A DNA stretch of 64,000 nt from contig JBBRGA010000001.1 of the NCBI GenBank assembly GCA_038241115.1, positions 4,995-68,994 of the forward strand, in the 5' to 3' direction. The position numbers were made by a program, and so were the translations under genes. The DNA is from JANYJJ01 sp038241115. GTDB lineage: Bacteria > Pseudomonadota > Gammaproteobacteria > Burkholderiales > Burkholderiaceae_C. Shown here piece by piece: positions 1-10,634 of the stretch (position 1 is its first letter; the number at the start of each line of letters is the position of its first letter). The notes under the pieces were generated by a model that worked only from the letters and a program-made list of their open reading frames with translations, was not told the DNA's origin and made no database searches.

Positions 1-1
1 A

Positions 2-544
2 AAAGCGGGCTTTGGGCAAAATCTGTTCGACCAGTGGCGTTACTTGGATCCGGGCTTTCCGGGACAAGACCCGGCATCGCGTCAAATCAACCCTGATTTT
101 GTGTTGAACCAGCCGCGCTACAAAGGTGCTTCGGTTTTGCTTGCCCGGAAGAATTTCGGCTGCGGCTCGTCTCGCGAGCACGCCCCGTGGGCCATTGATC
201 AATACGGGTTCAGGGCGCTTATTGCGCCCAGCTACGCCGATATCTTTTTCAACAATTGCTTCAAAAACGGTTTGCTTCCCATCGTGCTTCCCGAAGCTCA
301 GGTGGCGACACTGTTTGATGAGGTGGCGGCTTTCGCAGGTTACGAGCTCACAGTCGATTTGGAGCGACAGGTGGTCGTGAAACCGGATGGGGCAGAGCTG
401 CCGTTTGAGGTCCAGTCGTTTCGTAAATTCTGTTTGCTCAACGGTTTCGATGACATCGGTTTGACGCTGCGCCATGCCGACAAAATTCGCGCGTTTGAAG
501 CCGAGCGCTTGCTCCAAAAGCCGTGGTTGGCGCACACCATTTGA
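2..544 (+). CDS. leuD: 3-isopropylmalate dehydratase small subunit (5' end outside window)
   Basis: Small subunit of isopropylmalate isomerase, which with LeuC converts 2-isopropylmalate to 3-isopropylmalate in leucine synthesis. The open frame runs in from the window edge with no stop, so the true start lies upstream; about 180 residues are visible against roughly 200-217 for the family. The signature [12 protein letters not shown] and the following block ending [16 protein letters not shown] are typical of LeuD. leuB follows after 18 bp, so the two are probably cotranscribed, with leuC expected just outside the window. Identification is by family resemblance and is firm. Confidence 0.97.
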   Translation, partial: KAGFGQNLFDQWRYLDPGFPGQDPASRQINPDFVLNQPRYKGASVLLARKNFGCGSSREHAPWAIDQYGFRALIAPSYADIFFNNCFKNGLLPIVLPEAQVATLFDEVAAFAGYELTVDLERQVVVKPDGAELPFEVQSFRKFCLLNGFDDIGLTLRHADKIRAFEAERLLQKPWLAHTI

Positions 545-562
545 TCGTCAGGAAATTGACCC

Positions 563-1687
563 GTGAAAATTGCAGTCCTGCCCGGTGATGGCATAGGTAG
601 CGAAATCGTCGCCGAGGCTTTGAAGATCATGGCCGCGCTGGATTTGCCGTTTGAGACCGAACATGCGCCTGTTGGGGGCACCGCTTACGAGTTGCACGGA
701 CATCCGCTGCCAGCCGCGACCCTCAAGTTGGCGCAGCAAGCCGATGCCGTGCTTTTTGGTGCTGTGGGCGACTGGAAATTTGACACTCTCGAGCGCGCGC
801 TTCGTCCTGAGCAAGCGATATTGGGATTGCGCAAACACATGGGTTTGTTCGCCAATTTTCGCCCTGCCATTTGTTATGAGGAGCTCACCGGCGCATCCAG
901 CCTCAAACCCGAATTGGTGGCCGGTTTGGACATCCTCATCATTCGCGAACTCACGGGAGATATTTACTTTGGTCAGCCGCGTGGTCGCCGCGAGTCTCCT
1001 GATGGGGCCTTTCAGGGTTCTGAAGAAGCCTTCGACACCATGCGCTACAGCCGCCCTGAAATTGAGCGCATTGCCCACGTGGCCTTTCAGGCGGCGCGCA
1101 AGCGAGACAAGCGCCTGACCAGCGTCGATAAAGCGAACGTGCTGGAGACTTTTCAGTTTTGGAAAGATGTGGTTACCGAGGTGCATGCGCAGTATCCAGA
1201 TGTGGCGCTCGACCATATGTACGTCGACAACGCTGCGATGCAACTGGTCAAAGCGCCAAAGCGCTTCGATGTGATCGTCACTGGCAACATGTTTGGTGAC
1301 ATCCTGTCTGACCAGGCAGCCATGCTCACGGGCTCTATCGGGATGCTGCCTTCGGCATCCTTGAACGCGAAGGGCCAAGGCCTGTACGAGCCCAGCCACG
1401 GCAGCGCACCCGACATTGCGGGCAAGGGCGTCGCCAACCCTTTGGCGACAATCTTGTCGGTGGCCATGATGTTGAAGTTCACGCTCAACCAGCCTGAAGC
1501 CGCCGCGCGCATCGAAGCGTCGGTGAAGGCAGTGTTGGCAAGCGGGTTGCGGACGGCCGACATCTGGTCTGAAGGGTGCAAGCGTGCATCAACCCGTGAA
1601 ATGGGCGATGCAGTCGTTGCGCAAATTGCGAAATCGCTCGGCGTAAAAACCCCGGCAACCAGCGTCGTCGCCCCAACAATTCCCTAG
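563..1687 (+). CDS. leuB: 3-isopropylmalate dehydrogenase
   Basis: NAD-dependent oxidative decarboxylation of 3-isopropylmalate, the third step of leucine synthesis, in the cytoplasm. The 374-residue product opens with the [11 protein letters not shown] fold start and carries the metal-binding NMFGDILSD motif and the nucleotide-binding [16 protein letters not shown] segment. The start is GTG, with CAGGAAA 8 bp upstream acting as ribosome-binding site. The C-terminus has about a dozen extra residues ending VVAPTIP beyond the usual family end. It follows leuD by 18 bp and is separated from asd by 87 bp in which I see no strong terminator. Confidence 0.97.
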   Translation: MKIAVLPGDGIGSEIVAEALKIMAALDLPFETEHAPVGGTAYELHGHPLPAATLKLAQQADAVLFGAVGDWKFDTLERALRPEQAILGLRKHMGLFANFRPAICYEELTGASSLKPELVAGLDILIIRELTGDIYFGQPRGRRESPDGAFQGSEEAFDTMRYSRPEIERIAHVAFQAARKRDKRLTSVDKANVLETFQFWKDVVTEVHAQYPDVALDHMYVDNAAMQLVKAPKRFDVIVTGNMFGDILSDQAAMLTGSIGMLPSASLNAKGQGLYEPSHGSAPDIAGKGVANPLATILSVAMMLKFTLNQPEAAARIEASVKAVLASGLRTADIWSEGCKRASTREMGDAVVAQIAKSLGVKTPATSVVAPTIP

Positions 1688-1774
1688 CATTTCGGCTCGT
1701 TTCGCCTTCTTACCGGCGCTCCGGGCCGGAAGAGTCGCTGCGCAGAAAAGTCGAAAATTAGCAGGAGAACGTCA

Positions 1775-2908
1775 ATGAATAAAAAACTGGTCGGATTGGT
1801 GGGCTGGCGCGGCATGGTCGGCTCGGTTTTGATGGAGCGGATGCAAGCAGAAGGCGACTTTGCGCTCATAGAGCCGATGTTCTTCAGCACCAGCAATGCC
1901 GGTGGCAAGGCCCCGGTACAAGCTCAAAACGAAACCCAACTTTTCGATGCATTTGACGTGGTGGCGCTCAGGCGTTGCGACATCATCATCACCGCACAGG
2001 GTGGCGAGTACACCAAGGCGGTCTATTCCCAGCTGCGTTCCGCCGGTTGGGCGGGCTATTGGATCGACGCCGCCAAGACTTTGCGCATGAACAGCGACGC
2101 TGTCATCGTTCTGGACCCAGTGAATCTGAATGTCATCGAGCAAGCCTTGCGCAACGGCACGCGCGACTTCATTGGCGGCAACTGCACCGTCAGCTGCATG
2201 CTCATGGGCTTGGGCGCATTGTTCAAGGCCGATTTGGTCGAGTGGATGACATGCACCACCTACCAAGCGGCCTCAGGCGGAGGTGCGCAGCACATGCGAG
2301 AACTGCTCGCACAGTACGGCAGCTTGAACGCTGAAGTCCGCAGCCTGCTCGACGACCCTCACTCAGCGATTTTGGAAATCGACCGTAAGTTGGTGGCGAA
2401 GCAACGCGGCTTAACCGCGGTTGAGACATCCAACTTCGGCGTGCCGCTGGGTGGAAGCTTGATTCCGTGGATTGATGCCGATCGAGGTGACGGAACCAGT
2501 TTGGAAGAGTGGAAGGGCGGAGCAGAGACCAACAAAATCCTTGGGCGTGGCCCCGGTTTCGGCTCCGTTGAGACACCCATAGATTCCACTTGCGTGCGCG
2601 TGGGAGCAATGCGTTGCCACAGTCAGTCTTTGACGATAAAGCTCAAGCGCGACGTGCCTTTGGCCGATCTGGAGTCTTTGGTCGCCAATGACAACGCATG
2701 GGTCACGTTGGTGCCCAACACGAAAGAGTCCTCTTTATCGCTGCTCACGCCAGTGGCCGTCAGCGGCACCATGAATATTCCCGTGGGCCGTATGCGCAAG
2801 CTGGCGATGGGCTCTGAGTACTTGGGGGCGTTTACGATTGGTGACCAATTGTTGTGGGGCGCCGCCGAGCCTTTACGACGAATGCTGCGGATACTTCTAC
2901 GAGCCTGA
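1775..2908 (+). CDS. asd: Aspartate-semialdehyde dehydrogenase
   Basis: NADPH-dependent reduction of aspartyl phosphate to aspartate semialdehyde, the branch point to lysine/diaminopimelate, threonine and methionine. At 377 residues it belongs to the long Gram-negative Asd type (E. coli is 367). The N-terminal VGWRGMVGSVLM dinucleotide-binding loop and the catalytic cysteine near residue 137 in GGNCTVSCM are visible. ATG is preceded by AGGAGA at the normal distance. It sits between leuB and fimV, a standard Burkholderiales arrangement. Confidence 0.97.
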   Translation: MNKKLVGLVGWRGMVGSVLMERMQAEGDFALIEPMFFSTSNAGGKAPVQAQNETQLFDAFDVVALRRCDIIITAQGGEYTKAVYSQLRSAGWAGYWIDAAKTLRMNSDAVIVLDPVNLNVIEQALRNGTRDFIGGNCTVSCMLMGLGALFKADLVEWMTCTTYQAASGGGAQHMRELLAQYGSLNAEVRSLLDDPHSAILEIDRKLVAKQRGLTAVETSNFGVPLGGSLIPWIDADRGDGTSLEEWKGGAETNKILGRGPGFGSVETPIDSTCVRVGAMRCHSQSLTIKLKRDVPLADLESLVANDNAWVTLVPNTKESSLSLLTPVAVSGTMNIPVGRMRKLAMGSEYLGAFTIGDQLLWGAAEPLRRMLRILLRA

Positions 2909-3090
2909 TCCAGCCCAAAAACGCAGCTCGCTGTTCGGTCTGACTTGTTAAGCAGTACCTCAGCTTGTCTTCGTATCTTGTTGCTGTTATTGTGATTTGA
3001 TGAAGTTAAGGCGCTTGCCTTTGCGTGCCTGAACGCGTTCATGTGTGCAACACAACCGATCTGACGCCGTCGATATTCCTGGGAGACGCC

Positions 3091-5916
3091 TTGAAACGAA
3101 ATGTCTTGAATGCAGGGCGCTTTGCGCTTACGGGTTTTGCTGCCGCAGTGCTGTCATTTACAGCATCACACGCCTTGGCCCTGGGCTTGGGTCGTTTGGC
3201 CGTTCAATCGTCTCTCGGCGATAGTTTGCGTGCCGAAATTGATGTGACCAGCCTCTCGCCCGAAGAGGCCGCCAATCTGCGTGTACGAATTGCGCCGCCG
3301 GAGAGTTATCGCGCTGCCGGCGTCGACTACAACGCCGTACTTCCCAGCACTCAGGCCGTGCTGTTGCGCCGCGCTGATGGTCGCCCCTACCTGCGTCTGA
3401 CCAGCGACCGTGCCGTTCAAGAGCCTTTCGTGGACGTGATATTGGAATTGACATGGTCGTCGGGTCGCCTGGTTCGCGAATACACCCTGCTGTTTGACCC
3501 GCCAAACAGCCGTAACACGGCCACGGCACCGGCGCCCGTCCCTGCGGCAGCATCACCCATGTCGGCGGTTGCGGCGGCTCCCTCGACTCCATCAATTGCG
3601 GCTGCGGCACCCCCGAGCGCTGTGACTTCCGCGCCAACTGCGGTCGCGACCAAGCCCCCAGTTGCAGCGGTTGCCAGGGCGCCGACACCGACCCCGAACC
3701 CTGCCGCAGCACCGGCACCAGCAACAGCGCGGGCAGCAGCACCTTCTGTGGCGACGGCCACCGCGCCGCTGGAGGCCAGGAAAGCGGCCAAAGTCGGCCC
3801 GGATGAATACAAGGTCCGAGAGGGAGATTCCTTGTCGCGGATCGCGTCCCAAACCCAGCGTTCCGGCGTGTCGCTGGACCAGATGCTTGTGTCGCTTTAC
3901 CGAGGCAACCCAGACGCGTTCATCGACAACAACATGAACCGGCTGAAGTCGGGTGTGGTTTTGGCCGTGCCGTCTGTCGAGTCGGTCAAGGGCATCGCTG
4001 CGGCTGAAGCTAAGCAATTCATTCAGGCGCAAAGCGCTGACTTTGGGGCTTATCGCCAGCGTCTGGCCAGCGGAGTGCCTGAAACCAAAGCGCAAAACAA
4101 CGCGCGCCAAGCCGCTGGCAAAGTGCAATCGGCGGTGGAGGACAAGAAAGTTGCCTCCGCACTCACGCCCGACAAGTTGACACTCAGCAAGGGCGCGGCC
4201 ACCGCCACGGCCAAGTCCAGCGCGGCAGAAGAAAAAATATCCAAAGACAAAGAAGCCAAGGACGCCGCGGACCGTGTTGCCGAGCTTTCGCGCAACGTAG
4301 AGGCGTTGAAGAAAATTTCAGGGGCTGCAGCGGCTTCTGCTGCCACTGCCGCGGCCGCCGCAGCCAAACCGGCCGTACCCGTGGTTGCCGCGCCAATTGC
4401 CGCACCAACCGTACCATCGTCACTGTCCGCTGCGGCCTCCGCGGCCGCGCTGGCGGTGCCGGTTCCAGTCGCAGTTCCGGCGGTCGCAGCGGTTGTCGCT
4501 TCTACACCTGCGCCGTTGGTTTCTGCTGCTTCCGCACCCGCACCCGCACCCGCAGCATCCGCCCCTGATCCAGCGGTCAAGGTTGCTGAGGCAGCACGCT
4601 CGGCCAGTGCAGCTGCTGCGGCGGCTTCACGCGCCGCGCCTGCCGTTAACGAAGGTCCGAGCCTGATCGGCACCTTGCTTGAGGACAACCCGTTGGCTCT
4701 GGCGGCCGGTGGCGGTTTGCTGGCTGCGCTGTTGGGATACGGCGTCTACAAACTTCGCAGGCGATCAAAGAGCGAAAGCGGTGAAACCTCGTTCTTGGAA
4801 AGTCGCCTGCAACCCGATTCGTTTTTTGGTGCGAGCGGTGGCCAGCGCATTGACACGCGTGACGCCGGCGGCTCGTCATCTTCGATGAGTTATTCATTGA
4901 GCCAACTCGATGCGATTGGTGATGTCGATCCGGTGGCCGAAGCGGATGTCTATTTGGCTTACGGCCGTGACCTTCAAGCTGAAGAAATCCTCAAAGAAGC
5001 GATGCGCAGTACGCCCGAGCGTCTAAATATTCGAACCAAGCTGCTCGAGGTTTACGCAAAGCGCCGGGACGTGAAAGGCTTCGAGTCGCTCGCCGTTCAG
5101 TTGTTCGGATTGACGCGAGGTGAAGGTCCGGATTGGGCGCGTGCTCAAGAGTTGGGTCAACAAGTTGATCCTGACAACGCGCTGTATCAATTGGGCGGGG
5201 TGCCTGCTACCTTCTCCGGAGATGAAGATCGCGTCGAGCCACTGGGTGCCAGCACGATGCCGCAGTCGGTGTTGCCGTCGCCATCGCAATTTGGTCCCGA
5301 TGCGGCACGTGCCAACGCGGCCGCAGCAAACATGAGCATGGACATGGACCTGGAGTTGGACTTCAGCGATTCCATTGCGACGACTTCGTCGCTGCCGACG
5401 GTCGCTGCCGCGATGCGGCCCGATCCGTTTGGCGATTCGATGTCATTCGACACAACGTCTGTGCTGCCAGCCGACACGAACAGTCGGACCGTGGCGAGTG
5501 CGAAATCGAGTACAGCAGCAGATGCCGCATTCGTTAGCGCCCCCAGCAATGAAGCGGCTTCGGCGCTGGACGCGCCAATGACTTTTGATCTGTCCAGTAT
5601 TTCGCTCGATTTCGACGCGCCTGCCGACGAGAGCATGAAAAAGCGCATTTCGCCCATCACTGTTCCTGGGCAGCTGGATGTCATTCCGCCAGATTCAAAG
5701 GACGGCGGAAATTCAGTCCATGACAGCTTGCTGGAAAGCGCCTACGACAGCACGCACGAGCACGCAGATCCGCTGCTGCGAAAGTTGGAACTTGCCGAAG
5801 AATTCCGCCAGATTGGCGACACCGACGGCGCGCGGGATTTGTTGAACGAGGTTTTGGCCAAAGCCGACGGAACTTTAAAGACGCGCGCCCTGAGCCTCCT
5901 TGATCAACTGGAGTGA
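3091..5916 (+). CDS. fimV: FimV/TspA-family peptidoglycan-binding pilus-assembly protein
   Basis: FimV-family inner-membrane protein that organises polar type IV pilus and secretion machinery. I choose the TTG at 3091 because GGGAGA lies just upstream and it starts directly at a good signal peptide ending SHALA; a frame-open GTG at 3025 would bury that signal behind 22 residues. Visible parts of the 941-residue product are the FimV N-terminal domain, a long Ala/Pro/Thr-rich stretch, a LysM domain near residues 238-288 (YKVREGDSLSRIAS), more Ala/Pro-rich sequence, one membrane helix near 535-555 followed by KLRRR, an acidic cytoplasmic part, and the conserved C-terminal block with RKLELAEEFRQIGD. 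It overlaps truA by 4 bp (GTGA). The low-complexity stretches produce many shadow frames. Confidence 0.9.
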   Translation: MKRNVLNAGRFALTGFAAAVLSFTASHALALGLGRLAVQSSLGDSLRAEIDVTSLSPEEAANLRVRIAPPESYRAAGVDYNAVLPSTQAVLLRRADGRPYLRLTSDRAVQEPFVDVILELTWSSGRLVREYTLLFDPPNSRNTATAPAPVPAAASPMSAVAAAPSTPSIAAAAPPSAVTSAPTAVATKPPVAAVARAPTPTPNPAAAPAPATARAAAPSVATATAPLEARKAAKVGPDEYKVREGDSLSRIASQTQRSGVSLDQMLVSLYRGNPDAFIDNNMNRLKSGVVLAVPSVESVKGIAAAEAKQFIQAQSADFGAYRQRLASGVPETKAQNNARQAAGKVQSAVEDKKVASALTPDKLTLSKGAATATAKSSAAEEKISKDKEAKDAADRVAELSRNVEALKKISGAAAASAATAAAAAAKPAVPVVAAPIAAPTVPSSLSAAASAAALAVPVPVAVPAVAAVVASTPAPLVSAASAPAPAPAASAPDPAVKVAEAARSASAAAAAASRAAPAVNEGPSLIGTLLEDNPLALAAGGGLLAALLGYGVYKLRRRSKSESGETSFLESRLQPDSFFGASGGQRIDTRDAGGSSSSMSYSLSQLDAIGDVDPVAEADVYLAYGRDLQAEEILKEAMRSTPERLNIRTKLLEVYAKRRDVKGFESLAVQLFGLTRGEGPDWARAQELGQQVDPDNALYQLGGVPATFSGDEDRVEPLGASTMPQSVLPSPSQFGPDAARANAAAANMSMDMDLELDFSDSIATTSSLPTVAAAMRPDPFGDSMSFDTTSVLPADTNSRTVASAKSSTAADAAFVSAPSNEAASALDAPMTFDLSSISLDFDAPADESMKKRISPITVPGQLDVIPPDSKDGGNSVHDSLLESAYDSTHEHADPLLRKLELAEEFRQIGDTDGARDLLNEVLAKADGTLKTRALSLLDQLE

Positions 5917-6797
5917 GCAGCGAAGCGCTCGCTTCTTCGCCCGCTTTTGCGACGTCAACTGCGTCGGCGCTGGCTGTGTTGCACGAAGTTGCATCCCATG
6001 CTCAGAGCTTTACGCAACGATTGGCATTGGGTCTGAGTTACCGGGGCACCGGGTACCACGGCTGGCAAAGTCAGGCCGATGGTCAGACATTGCAAGACAA
6101 GTTGGAGTCGGCGCTGAGCAAATTCGCTGACCGAACCGTGCGCACGGTGTGCGCAGGACGTACCGACACGGGCGTGCATGCCTTGAATCAGGTGATCCAC
6201 ATCGACGCGCCTGTCGAACGCAAATTGTTTTCGTGGGTGCGCGGCACCAATCGCTTTTTACCCGCCGATATGGCGGTGCAATGGTGCCGGGCACCTGACG
6301 CAGAATTTCATGCACGTTACAGCGCTTTGGGCCGGCGTTATACCTACATCTTGCGCGAATCGATCGCGCGACCTGCGCTGGAATCCGGCATGGTTGGTTG
6401 GGTATTCAAGCCGTTGCACGGCGACCTGATGCAGCAAGGCGCGCAACTGCTGATCGGACAGCACGACTTCAGCGCGTTTCGGTCATCCGAGTGCCAAGCG
6501 CGGTCTCCCGTCAAAGAAATGCGCAGCATCCGTATCCAGCGCAAGGGCGCATATTGGCGCTTTGACTTTGACGCATCAGCCTACTTGCACCACATGGTGC
6601 GAAACATCATGGGCTGCTTGGTGGCTGTGGGCACACAGACCCAGACAGTCGACTGGTTGGCAGAGGTGCTCGCAGCAGGTGACCGTCATCGCGCTGCGCC
6701 CACCTTTGCCCCGGACGGTTTGTATTTTGTCGGGCCGTACTACGATGAGCGGTTCGCGATTCCGCAGCAAACGATGGCCGACGATTGGCTTCCTTGA
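5913..6797 (+). CDS. truA: tRNA pseudouridine(38-40) synthase
   Basis: Converts U38-U40 in the tRNA anticodon stem-loop to pseudouridine. The 294-residue protein contains the GRTDTGVHA motif with the catalytic Asp near residue 85, and the LALGLSYRGTGYHGWQ start of the family fold at about residue 35. The first 30 residues are extra relative to E. coli TruA (about 270). The GTG start overlaps the fimV stop by 4 bp, indicating translational coupling; a later start cannot be excluded. The gene leads into trpFBA, a conserved but functionally unexplained Burkholderiales order. Confidence 0.95.
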   Translation: MSSEALASSPAFATSTASALAVLHEVASHAQSFTQRLALGLSYRGTGYHGWQSQADGQTLQDKLESALSKFADRTVRTVCAGRTDTGVHALNQVIHIDAPVERKLFSWVRGTNRFLPADMAVQWCRAPDAEFHARYSALGRRYTYILRESIARPALESGMVGWVFKPLHGDLMQQGAQLLIGQHDFSAFRSSECQARSPVKEMRSIRIQRKGAYWRFDFDASAYLHHMVRNIMGCLVAVGTQTQTVDWLAEVLAAGDRHRAAPTFAPDGLYFVGPYYDERFAIPQQTMADDWLP

Positions 6798-6820
6798 ACT
6801 CAGTTCCTCCGCTCGCATTC

Positions 6821-7465
6821 ATGCACAGAACCCGCATCAAAATTTGTGGCCTCACTCGCGAGGCCGACGTGACAGCGGCGGCGCTGGCGGGTGCCGACGC
6901 CATTGGATTTGTGCTGTATGCAGTCAGCCCTCGAGGCGTGACGGTCCAACGTGCCGCCGAGCTGGTCAAAGCGATGCCACCGTTTGTCACGCCAGTCTTG
7001 CTTTTTGTAAATGCCAGCGATGACCTGCTCGCCCGAGCAGTATTTGCGATTCCGCACGCAGTTTTGCAATTTCACGGAGACGAAACACCTGCACAGTGTG
7101 AGCTTTCAAAGCGCGCGTTCATCCGCGCTGCGCGCATGCAACCGGGTTTCGATTTGTTAAACTTTGTGGGTCAATATTCAAATGCTCAAGCTGTACTCGT
7201 CGACGCTCACGTTGATGGTTACGGCGGCGGTGGAAAGGCTTTCGATTGGTCACTCATTCCAAAAAACGTGCAGCTTCCAGTCGTTTTGTCTGGTGGGTTG
7301 CATGCCGGAAATGTGGCTGCAGGCGTGGAGCAGGTGCGGCCTTGGGCCGTTGACGTGAGTTCCGGCGTTGAGTCGGCCAAGGGCATCAAAGATGCCCAGG
7401 CTATGCGCCAGTTTTGTGATGCGGTCCGCGCTGCCGATGCGCGCATTGCTTCACCCTCCACCTGA
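6821..7465 (+). CDS. trpF: Phosphoribosylanthranilate isomerase
   Basis: Amadori rearrangement of phosphoribosylanthranilate in tryptophan synthesis. The 214-residue product starts at the ATG giving [13 protein letters not shown], the normal TrpF opening; a TTG at 6785 would add 12 unconserved residues and overlap truA. KICG carries the catalytic Cys, and the AVDVSSGVE near the C-terminus forms the phosphate-binding end of the TIM barrel. It is 16 bp upstream of trpB. I see no leader peptide or attenuator ahead of this trpFBA group. Confidence 0.96.
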   Translation: MHRTRIKICGLTREADVTAAALAGADAIGFVLYAVSPRGVTVQRAAELVKAMPPFVTPVLLFVNASDDLLARAVFAIPHAVLQFHGDETPAQCELSKRAFIRAARMQPGFDLLNFVGQYSNAQAVLVDAHVDGYGGGGKAFDWSLIPKNVQLPVVLSGGLHAGNVAAGVEQVRPWAVDVSSGVESAKGIKDAQAMRQFCDAVRAADARIASPST

Positions 7466-7481
7466 ACGAAAGACCATCACC

Positions 7482-8747
7482 ATGTTGACCTATCAGCAAC
7501 CAGATTCCAAAGGCCATTTCGGCCCTTACGGTGGGACCTTTGTCGCCGAGACCTTGATTCACGCGCTTGACGAGCTCAAAGAAGCGTACGCAGTCGCGCA
7601 AGCTGACCCTGCTTTCATGGCTGAGTACCGCAGTGAGTTGGCGCACTTTGTGGGTCGCCCGAGCCCCATCTATCACGCCGCCCGAATGAGCCGCGAACTG
7701 GGTGGCGCGCAGATCTACCTCAAGCGTGAAGACCTCAACCACACCGGCGCGCACAAGATCAACAACACCATTGGACAGGCGCTGCTGGCAAGGCGCATGG
7801 GCAAGCCCCGGGTGATTGCTGAAACCGGAGCCGGACAACACGGCGTGGCCACGGCCACCATCTGCGCAAGGTACGGCATGGAATGCGTGGTTTATATGGG
7901 CAGCGAAGACATCAAGCGCCAGTCGCCCAATGTCTACCGCATGCATTTGCTCGGAGCTACGGTGGTCCCCGTCGAAAGCGGATCAAAAACGCTGAAAGAT
8001 GCCCTGAATGAGGCGTTGCGCGATTGGGTCACCAATGTCGAAAACACTTTCTACATCATCGGTACAGTCGCGGGTCCGCACCCTTACCCGGCCATGGTGC
8101 GCGACTTCCAACGCGTCATAGGCGATGAATGCTTGGTGCAAATGCCCTCGATGATGGGCCGCCAACCGGACGCCGTGATCGCTTGCGTGGGCGGCGGTAG
8201 CAATGCGATGGGTATTTTTTATCCTTACATCGAACACGAGAAAACGCGCTTGATTGGCGTCGAAGCTGCAGGACAAGGCATTGAAACCGGCAAGCACGCG
8301 GCATCGTTAACAGCCGGCACACCAGGTGTCTTGCACGGCAACCGCACCTACTTGCTACAAGACGCCAACGGCCAAATCACCGAGACGCATTCAGTGTCGG
8401 CGGGCTTGGACTATCCCGGCGTGGGCCCCGAGCACGCGTACTTGAAGGACATAGGGCGAGCTGAATACGTCAGCGTCACCGACGACGAAGCCATGAAGGC
8501 CTTTCATCACCTGTGCCGAACCGAAGGCATCATCCCGGCGCTGGAGTCGGCTCATGCCGTGGCGCAGGCCATGAAAATGGCTCCGGCCATGCGATCGGAT
8601 CAACATTTGCTCGTCAACCTGTCGGGCCGTGGTGACAAAGACATAGGCACCGTCGCCGACATTTCTGGAGCCAGTTTTTTCTGCCGTCCGTCTTGCCAGG
8701 GTCAAAGTCTCAAGGGCCAAACTCATTCGATGAAAGGTCCGCGATGA
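7482..8747 (+). CDS. trpB: Tryptophan synthase beta chain
   Basis: PLP enzyme joining indole and serine in the alpha2-beta2 tryptophan synthase complex. The ATG at 7482 gives 421 residues; the frame is open 114 bp further upstream but that part overlaps trpF and is unlike TrpB. The PLP lysine is near residue 92 in HTGAHKINN, and the cofactor phosphate loop GGGSNA is present. The C-terminus extends about 20 residues past the usual end (SGRGDKD plus a tail ending MKGPR). The stop overlaps the trpA start (ATGA). Confidence 0.97.
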   Translation: MLTYQQPDSKGHFGPYGGTFVAETLIHALDELKEAYAVAQADPAFMAEYRSELAHFVGRPSPIYHAARMSRELGGAQIYLKREDLNHTGAHKINNTIGQALLARRMGKPRVIAETGAGQHGVATATICARYGMECVVYMGSEDIKRQSPNVYRMHLLGATVVPVESGSKTLKDALNEALRDWVTNVENTFYIIGTVAGPHPYPAMVRDFQRVIGDECLVQMPSMMGRQPDAVIACVGGGSNAMGIFYPYIEHEKTRLIGVEAAGQGIETGKHAASLTAGTPGVLHGNRTYLLQDANGQITETHSVSAGLDYPGVGPEHAYLKDIGRAEYVSVTDDEAMKAFHHLCRTEGIIPALESAHAVAQAMKMAPAMRSDQHLLVNLSGRGDKDIGTVADISGASFFCRPSCQGQSLKGQTHSMKGPR

Positions 8748-9589
8748 GCCGCATTGCAGGCGTTTTTGCTCAGTTGAAATTGCAGGGGCGTCAAGCCCTC
8801 ATACCTTATGTGACGGCGGGCGATCCTTATCCCGATGCCACGGTTGAGATCATGCTCAGTTTGGCTGCGAACGGCTGCGACGTGATTGAGCTCGGCGTCC
8901 CGTTTTCCGATCCCATGGCCGATGGCCCGGTCATTCAAAAAGCGGCCGAACGCGCCTTGGTACACGGAATCGGCATGCCGCAGGTACTGGAATACGTGCG
9001 CGCCTTTCGTGCCCGCAACAGCGCCACGCCGCTGGTTTTGATGGGCTACGCCAACCCCATCGAACGCTACGGCACTCAACGTTTCGTCGCGGACGCATCG
9101 ACCGCAGGCGTTGACGGCGTTTTGGTGGTGGACTACCCGCCCGAAGAGTGCGAAGCATTTGCGAGCACTTTGCGCGACCATTCGATGGATCCGGTGTTCT
9201 TGCTGGCACCAACCTCAACCGAGGCACGCATGCGTGAAGTTGGGCGCATCGCCAGCGGCTATGTTTACTATGTGTCTCTCAAGGGCGTAACGGGCGCAGG
9301 TCATCTTGACGTGTCTGCAGTGGCTGAGATGATTCCGCGCATCCGTCAGCACGTCAGCATTCCGGTGGGTGTTGGGTTCGGAATCCGAGACGGAGCCACC
9401 GCACGTGCCGTTGCCAAGGTGTCCGATGCAGTGGTGATCGGCTCGGCGTTGGTGCAATTGTTAGAGACTGAGACCCGTGAGAATGTGGCGTCAGCGGCCG
9501 GTCGCTTCGCCGCGAGCATCAGAGCGTCCATCGACGGCGCTGAAATTGAAGCCCCCAGGATCGAAAGCGCAGAAGGAGCCATGCGATGA
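8744..9589 (+). CDS. trpA: Tryptophan synthase alpha chain
   Basis: Cleaves indole-3-glycerol phosphate and channels indole to TrpB. Using the ATG at 8744, which overlaps the trpB stop by 4 bp, gives 281 residues. Catalytic Glu49 ([11 protein letters not shown]) and Asp60 (MADGP) fall at exactly the family positions, which supports this start over the frame-open one 51 bp upstream. The stop in turn overlaps the accD start by ATGA, so trpB, trpA and accD are chained by translational coupling. Confidence 0.97.
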   Translation: MSRIAGVFAQLKLQGRQALIPYVTAGDPYPDATVEIMLSLAANGCDVIELGVPFSDPMADGPVIQKAAERALVHGIGMPQVLEYVRAFRARNSATPLVLMGYANPIERYGTQRFVADASTAGVDGVLVVDYPPEECEAFASTLRDHSMDPVFLLAPTSTEARMREVGRIASGYVYYVSLKGVTGAGHLDVSAVAEMIPRIRQHVSIPVGVGFGIRDGATARAVAKVSDAVVIGSALVQLLETETRENVASAAGRFAASIRASIDGAEIEAPRIESAEGAMR

Positions 9590-10458
9590 GTTGGTTGGAA
9601 AAGTTGCTGCCGCCGAAAATGCTCCAAACTGATCCGAGCGAAAGGCGAACCGTGCCTGAAGGCTTGTGGATCAAGTGCCCTTCCTGCGAAACCGTGCTTT
9701 ACAAGAATGACTTGGAGCAAAACATTTATGTGTGTCCCAAGTGCAGCCACCACCACCGCATCGGGGCGCGCGCGCGCCTCGAAGCCTTCCTAGACGCCGA
9801 AGGGCGTTTTGAAATCGGCCAAGAAGTAGTGCCGGTGGACGCGCTCAAATTCAAAGACAGCAAGAAATATCCGCAGCGTTTGAAAGAGGCGCTGGAAAAC
9901 ACAGGCGAAACCGACGCTCTGGTTGTTATGGGCGGTTCGGTGCTGAGCACGCCGGTGATGGTGGCGTGCTTTGAATTTGAGTTCATGGGCGGCTCGATGG
10001 GCTCGGTAGTTGGCGAGCGGTTTGTGCGTGGCGTCGAAACGGCGGTGGGTCAAAAAACGCCGTTCATCAGCTTCACCGCCACCGGTGGCGCACGCATGCA
10101 AGAAGGACTTCTAAGCCTTATGCAAATGGCAAAGGTCAACGCTGCGCTCACGCGTTTGGCGAAGGCCAAGTTGCCGTATATCAGCGTCTTGGCCGATCCG
10201 ACAATGGGCGGCGTGTCTGCCAGCTTCGCCTTCATGGGTGATGTGGTGATTGCAGAACCGAAAGCGCTGATAGGTTTTGCAGGCCCCCGCGTGATCGAAA
10301 ATACGGTTCGTGAAAAACTGCCCGAAGGCTTTCAAAGGGCTGAGTTTTTGATGCAGACCGGCGCCATTGACATGATCGTCGATCGCCGCGAACTGAAGCG
10401 AACAGTGGCACGTGCCATCGCCATGCTGACGCGCCAAAGTGCGGACGCATTGGCTTGA
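9586..10458 (+). CDS. accD: Acetyl-CoA carboxylase carboxyltransferase subunit beta
   Basis: Beta half of the carboxyltransferase that moves a carboxyl group from biotin to acetyl-CoA, the first step of fatty acid synthesis; its partner AccA is not in the window. The 290-residue product has the N-terminal zinc ribbon with cysteines at 30, 33, 49 and 52 (CPSC and CPKC) and the crotonase-fold [10 protein letters not shown] segment. AGAAGGAG precedes the ATG, which overlaps the trpA stop by 4 bp. A strong hairpin 23 bp downstream ends the transcription unit. Confidence 0.97.
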   Translation: MSWLEKLLPPKMLQTDPSERRTVPEGLWIKCPSCETVLYKNDLEQNIYVCPKCSHHHRIGARARLEAFLDAEGRFEIGQEVVPVDALKFKDSKKYPQRLKEALENTGETDALVVMGGSVLSTPVMVACFEFEFMGGSMGSVVGERFVRGVETAVGQKTPFISFTATGGARMQEGLLSLMQMAKVNAALTRLAKAKLPYISVLADPTMGGVSASFAFMGDVVIAEPKALIGFAGPRVIENTVREKLPEGFQRAEFLMQTGAIDMIVDRRELKRTVARAIAMLTRQSADALA

Positions 10459-10480
10459 CATCTTGGGTCGGCCACAACTC

Positions 10481-10515
10481 GATCAAGGCAGCTTCGGCTG
10501 CCTTGATCGTTTGCA
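10481..10515 (+). terminator. Rho-independent terminator after accD
   Basis: A perfect 12-bp stem (GATCAAGGCAGC paired with GCTGCCTTGATC) is closed by a TTCG tetraloop and followed by a short T-containing tail. It lies 23 bp after the accD stop and before the promoter region of the next gene. The T-tract is weak but stem and loop are very stable, so I read it as the end of the trp-accD unit. Confidence 0.8.
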
Positions 10516-10634
10516 AATCGCCTCTTGGAGCGCCTGAACTTTCCGGCAACGATTGCCCTCTACAAAGTAGAACTTCCTACAAACAGCCTCTCCACAAACG
10601 GACCGTAGCCTTCTGGCGACGTGAATAAATTTCC

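Noticed and set aside
3520..4640. Ala/Pro-rich repeats in fimV as a possible separate mobile or repeat element
   Set aside because: The reading frame is unbroken and such low-complexity stretches are normal in FimV/TspA proteins.
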